The notes under the pieces: model-generated
Databases searched by the model: none
What the model was told of the DNA's origin: nothing
The model's input: only the letters and a program-made list of their open reading frames with translations
Translations under genes and position numbers: made by a program
Shown: piece by piece, positions 6,122 through 8,508 of the stretch
How positions within the stretch are numbered: the stretch's first letter is position 1
Layout of the letters: the number at the start of each line of letters is the position of its first letter
Origin: CAZVBR01 sp964625755
Lineage (GTDB): Bacteria > Patescibacteriota > Minisyncoccia > Phycocordibacterales > XYD1-FULL-46-19
DNA: 8,508 nucleotides
Direction: 5' to 3'
Assembly: GCA_964625755.1 (NCBI GenBank)
Contig: CAZVBR010000030.1
Span: 1-8,508, forward strand

Positions 6122-7291
6122 TCACCGAACACCGGATGAAAACCAAATTATCTCATGCTCACTGTTTAAGATCGCTTCGATCCCGGGCAAAGTCTCCTTG
6201 GCCAAAAACTCGAGCATGGCCCCGCCGGCCGTAGAAACAAAATCCACCTTATCGAACAAACCGAGTTGTTCGATCGCCGTCACGGTATCCCCACCGCCGA
6301 TCAGGGTATAGGCATCGGACTGAGCCATGGCTTTGGCTACCTCCTCGGTACCGTGGGAGAAACCGGCCTCAAAATTACCCACCGGACCGTTCCACAAAAC
6401 AAATCCGGCCTTTTTTATCTCATTGGATATTTTTTCGATCGTGGCCGGACCGGCATCGCCGATAATATCTCGGGCCCGGATCGATTCTAAGGATTTCACT
6501 TTTTTCCGCCCCAAGACAGTTTTTACCACCACATCACTCGGCAACATAAGATTCGATCGCTTCAGGACGGGCAACAAGCCGCCAACTCCGGTCTCCACCA
6601 AAGACCGACCGACCGAATACCCTAACCGAAGAAACAAAGTATGAGCCAAAGCTCCGCCCACAAACAAAGTATCGGCCCGTAAGCTGAACTTTTTCACCAA
6701 CGGCAGTTTGGTCGAGAACTTCGCCCCACCCATAAGGCAGACAAACGGCGACTCCGGGGTCAGAGCCCTACTCAGAGCCCGGTGTTCCTGGTCAAACAGC
6801 TGACCGATATAAGAAGGCAGTAATTTGGGCAAACCAACGATCGAAACATGGCGCCGATGTGAGACAGAAAAGGCGTCGTTTACATAGATATCCCCCAACC
6901 CGGCCAAAAATTTGGCCAAGCGACGGGAATTCTTCTCTTCTCCGGGGTCTAAACGGAGATTCTCAAGAAAGACCATCTCACCGGGCTCCAACTTTGCCAC
7001 TCGCTCTGTCGCCTCGGCCAAAGTTATCAAACCTGATCTGTTTTCCGGCTGAAAGTATTCGGCAACCGGCTTTAAACTTTGACCGCCGGAGACGTGACCG
7101 ATAACTATCACCTTGGCCTTACGAGCCCGGAGCCAATCTAAAGTGGGTCGGCTTTTTTCAAGCCGAAACCCGTTTACCACCCGACCGGACTTAATCGGCA
7201 CATTAGTATCCAAACGGACCAACACCTTCCGGTTTTCAAGATCGGAAGAAGAAATATCGGCCAACTTAGGCAATGAATTAAAATTACTCAT
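6122..7291 (-). CDS. pgk: Phosphoglycerate kinase, divergent
   Basis: 389 residues. It transfers phosphate from 1,3-bisphosphoglycerate to ADP in glycolysis. Conserved: RLDTNVP (26-32), FR at 42-43, FLENLRL (108-114), YVNDAFSVSHRRHVS (136-150), MGGAKFSTK (187-195), VLWNGPVGNFE (298-308), GGGDT (332-336) and the STAGGA loop (353-358; usually STGGGA). The usual SHLGRP segment is GHVSGG (65-70) and runs directly into SLKP, so the loop is shortened and one of the substrate-binding arginines is absent; the His (H66) and the other arginines (R43, R113, R146) remain. DAGP replaces the usual DIGP. The ATG overlaps the tpiA stop as ATGA (7288-7291), so translation is probably coupled; no Shine-Dalgarno site is visible. 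Confidence 0.95.
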   Translation of the reverse strand: MSNFNSLPKLADISSSDLENRKVLVRLDTNVPIKSGRVVNGFRLEKSRPTLDWLRARKAKVIVIGHVSGGQSLKPVAEYFQPENRSGLITLAEATERVAKLEPGEMVFLENLRLDPGEEKNSRRLAKFLAGLGDIYVNDAFSVSHRRHVSIVGLPKLLPSYIGQLFDQEHRALSRALTPESPFVCLMGGAKFSTKLPLVKKFSLRADTLFVGGALAHTLFLRLGYSVGRSLVETGVGGLLPVLKRSNLMLPSDVVVKTVLGRKKVKSLESIRARDIIGDAGPATIEKISNEIKKAGFVLWNGPVGNFEAGFSHGTEEVAKAMAQSDAYTLIGGGDTVTAIEQLGLFDKVDFVSTAGGAMLEFLAKETLPGIEAILNSEHEIIWFSSGVR

Positions 7292-8061
7292 GATCCGGCC
7301 GTGGTTAGAATCTGATTAAAACGAGAAGGAACCAAAGATTCTCGACCAACTAATAAACCCTCGGCCTGCCCTTCTCCCAAAAACCCTCCGGCATTATTTG
7401 CAGTCACTGAACCGCCATATAACACCGGTACCGCTTCACCTTTCATCTGCCCGAACATCTGGCTCAAGGTCTTCTTGATAAAAAGAGCGTTGTGACGAAA
7501 TTCCTCCGGCGTATCAGCTCTTTTAGCCTTTTTACCGATAGCCCACCGCGGTTCGTAAGCGATCAAAAGATTATTCAGGTCACTTTTTTTTATCCGAGCC
7601 AAACCTATGGTCAACTGCTCGTGTAGCTCTTTTAGATACTGACCTTCTTTGTCTCGGGACTCTTCCCCAAGACACAAGATCACCTTTAGGCCAACCCTGA
7701 AAGCCGTTTTAACTTTATCACCGATCACATCATCACCGTCACCGCTAGCTCGGACCTCGGAATGGCCTAAAATGACATATTTTCCGCCAACACGTTTGAT
7801 CATCTCCGGCGAAACTTCCCCGGTGTAAGATCCGAACATCTCTCGGGAAGAATTTTGACCGCCCAAACTTACCCGCACCCCGTCAGATTTAAAACTCCGC
7901 CCCAAAACCCCCAAAAAAATACTCGGAGGGCAGACGATGGTCTTTACTCTCGGTAATTTGCCGGCTCGCTTTTTGGTCTCCCGAAAAAGCCTCCCGGCCT
8001 CTTCCGGGTCCACCGGATTCAATTTCCAGTTAGCCACAATATATTTTACCCCCTTTTCCAT
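7288..8061 (-). CDS. tpiA: Triose-phosphate isomerase, divergent
   Basis: 257 residues from the chosen ATG. TIM barrel enzyme interconverting dihydroxyacetone phosphate and glyceraldehyde 3-phosphate. Catalytic residues are present: N11 and K13 in VANWKLN, H100 in ILGHSEVRA and E170 in IAYEPRWAIG; GGSV (216-219) is intact. Catalytic loop 6 reads EPRWAIGKKAK with about two extra residues before TPEE, and the last phosphate loop reads VGRESL instead of the usual VGGASL. A start at 8103 would add 14 residues, but the family begins at the first strand, and a -10 element lies between the two ATGs, so 8061 is preferred. It is the first gene of a two-gene unit with pgk. Confidence 0.95.
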   Translation of the reverse strand: MEKGVKYIVANWKLNPVDPEEAGRLFRETKKRAGKLPRVKTIVCPPSIFLGVLGRSFKSDGVRVSLGGQNSSREMFGSYTGEVSPEMIKRVGGKYVILGHSEVRASGDGDDVIGDKVKTAFRVGLKVILCLGEESRDKEGQYLKELHEQLTIGLARIKKSDLNNLLIAYEPRWAIGKKAKRADTPEEFRHNALFIKKTLSQMFGQMKGEAVPVLYGGSVTANNAGGFLGEGQAEGLLVGRESLVPSRFNQILTTAGS

Positions 8062-8067
8062 GCGAAT

Positions 8068-8076
8068 ATTATAACA
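8068..8076 (-). promoter_or_regulatory. Extended -10 promoter of tpiA-pgk, probably leaderless
   Basis: The minus strand reads TGTTATAAT, ending six bases before the ATG at 8061; the expected transcription start is the A of the ATG itself. The same 11-mer TATGTTATAAT precedes recJ. It is preceded by a run of seven T and no convincing -35. It supports the shorter start for tpiA. Confidence 0.6.
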
Positions 8077-8156
8077 TAAAAAAACAGCCCTTCGACAGAC
8101 CATGACCCCGTCGAGCGACCGTTACATCAAAAAATCATCAAGAGAAATCGTTTTTC

Positions 8157-8508
8157 CTACTCGATCTCTCGCCAATCAAATATCTCAAAACGACCCCCGG
8201 GCCCGCTGACGAAATTAACATCCGCCAGACCGGTATCATACTCCACCACCGCCCCTTGCCGCATCGATATCGTGTGAGCCGTGGCTTCTTTGGCGCCGGC
8301 ATTATTGGCAAACTCGATAGTGCCCTTTTGGGCATTTAAAATCACGGTATCGACATTATTCAAAACCTGAATCGCCGGCTTACCGCCACAATAAGAATCA
8401 TTAGGACAACTACTGCCAGACAGGAGCAACAAAAAACTTTTCTCGTGCCCCGACCCTTGAAAAAAGGCATTATTGGCTAAGTCAATATATCCGTCAGCAA
8501 ACAGAACT
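8157..8508 (-). CDS. C-terminal part of a beta-rich surface or pilus-like protein (partial)
   Basis: The frame is open to the window edge, giving the last 116 residues of a longer protein; an internal TTG at 8432 is not a convincing start. The chain is rich in Gly, Asn and short beta strands in a repeating hydrophobic pattern, for example YIDLANNAFF, PAIQVLNN, VILNAQKGTIEF, HTISMRQGAVVEYDTGL and NFVSGPGGRFEIFDWRE. A CxxxxxC pair (CPNDSYC) could form a disulfide, which would suit an exported protein. The pattern suggests a stacked beta or beta-helix fold. The ending, with G-A-x-x-x-Y-D, SGPGG and a final W-x-E, recalls C-termini of PilX-like or other surface proteins in Patescibacteria, from memory only. 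The true start and N-terminus, where an export signal would be, are outside the window. Confidence 0.7.
   Translation of the reverse strand, partial: VLFADGYIDLANNAFFQGSGHEKSFLLLLSGSSCPNDSYCGGKPAIQVLNNVDTVILNAQKGTIEFANNAGAKEATAHTISMRQGAVVEYDTGLADVNFVSGPGGRFEIFDWREIE

Noticed and set aside
8062..8103. Longer tpiA start at 8103 adding 14 residues
   Set aside because: The added residues (MVCRRAVFLCYNIR) do not fit the family start, and a TGTTATAAT promoter lies inside that stretch.
8078..8121. Possible terminator of the partial surface gene: TCGAC/GTCGA stem and a run of seven T on the minus strand
   Set aside because: The stem has five pairs with a 13-nt loop, and seven bases separate it from the T-run. 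The run lies just before the tpiA -10 and may simply be promoter spacer.
1..8508. Mobile element, CRISPR array, toxin-antitoxin or defence system
   Set aside because: I searched by eye for direct or inverted repeats, regularly spaced repeats, transposase motifs and paired small genes, and found none. The MBL, RecJ and RNase H proteins fit ordinary DNA uptake and repair roles.

Overview
The window looks like a stretch of core chromosome from a small-genome bacterium, most likely a member of the Candidate Phyla Radiation (Patescibacteria). This is an inference. It rests on short compact genes, a ComEC split into two proteins, divergent forms of PGK and TIM, and a cut-off surface protein whose C-terminus resembles pilus-like proteins common in that group. 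The standard stop codons are used: TGA ends at least five genes here, which argues against the lineages that read UGA as glycine. Base composition is intermediate. I see no transposase, integrase, CRISPR array, tRNA or rRNA.

Layout. Positions 1-33 hold the last codons of a + strand gene, followed by a bidirectional terminator (77-100). A ComEC-type metallo-beta-lactamase protein lies at 139-1008 (-). It is divergent from a small RlpA-like double-psi beta-barrel protein at 1112-1483 (+), which has a textbook promoter and Shine-Dalgarno site. A second bidirectional terminator (1490-1521) separates that gene from a 72-residue single-pass membrane protein (1543-1761, -). Next comes a minus-strand run transcribed in the order recJ (3892-5601), RNase HI (3413-3841), comEC membrane channel (1891-3405). 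A HIT-family hydrolase (5620-6054, +) starts only 18 bp from recJ in the opposite direction. It converges on a tpiA-pgk pair on the minus strand (7288-8061 and 6122-7291), whose stop and start codons overlap as ATGA. The window ends inside the 3' part of a beta-rich surface-like protein (8157-8508, -).

How the genes fit together. recJ (5'-3' single-strand exonuclease), RNase HI and the ComEC channel form a DNA uptake, recombination and repair group. The MBL protein 0.9 kb away supplies the domain that this ComEC lacks. tpiA-pgk is a lower-glycolysis pair. The RlpA-like protein and the cut-off protein belong to the cell envelope.

Most unusual signals. I see no clearly new multi-gene system. 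The best leads concern gene expression. At four or five starts (MBL, recJ, HIT, tpiA, perhaps RNase HI) a TATAAT-like -10 element sits only 6-8 nt before the ATG with no Shine-Dalgarno site, as expected for leaderless mRNAs. recJ and HIT appear to use back-to-back overlapping promoters within 18 bp. PGK lacks the SHLGRP-type arginine loop, and TIM is altered in two phosphate-binding loops.
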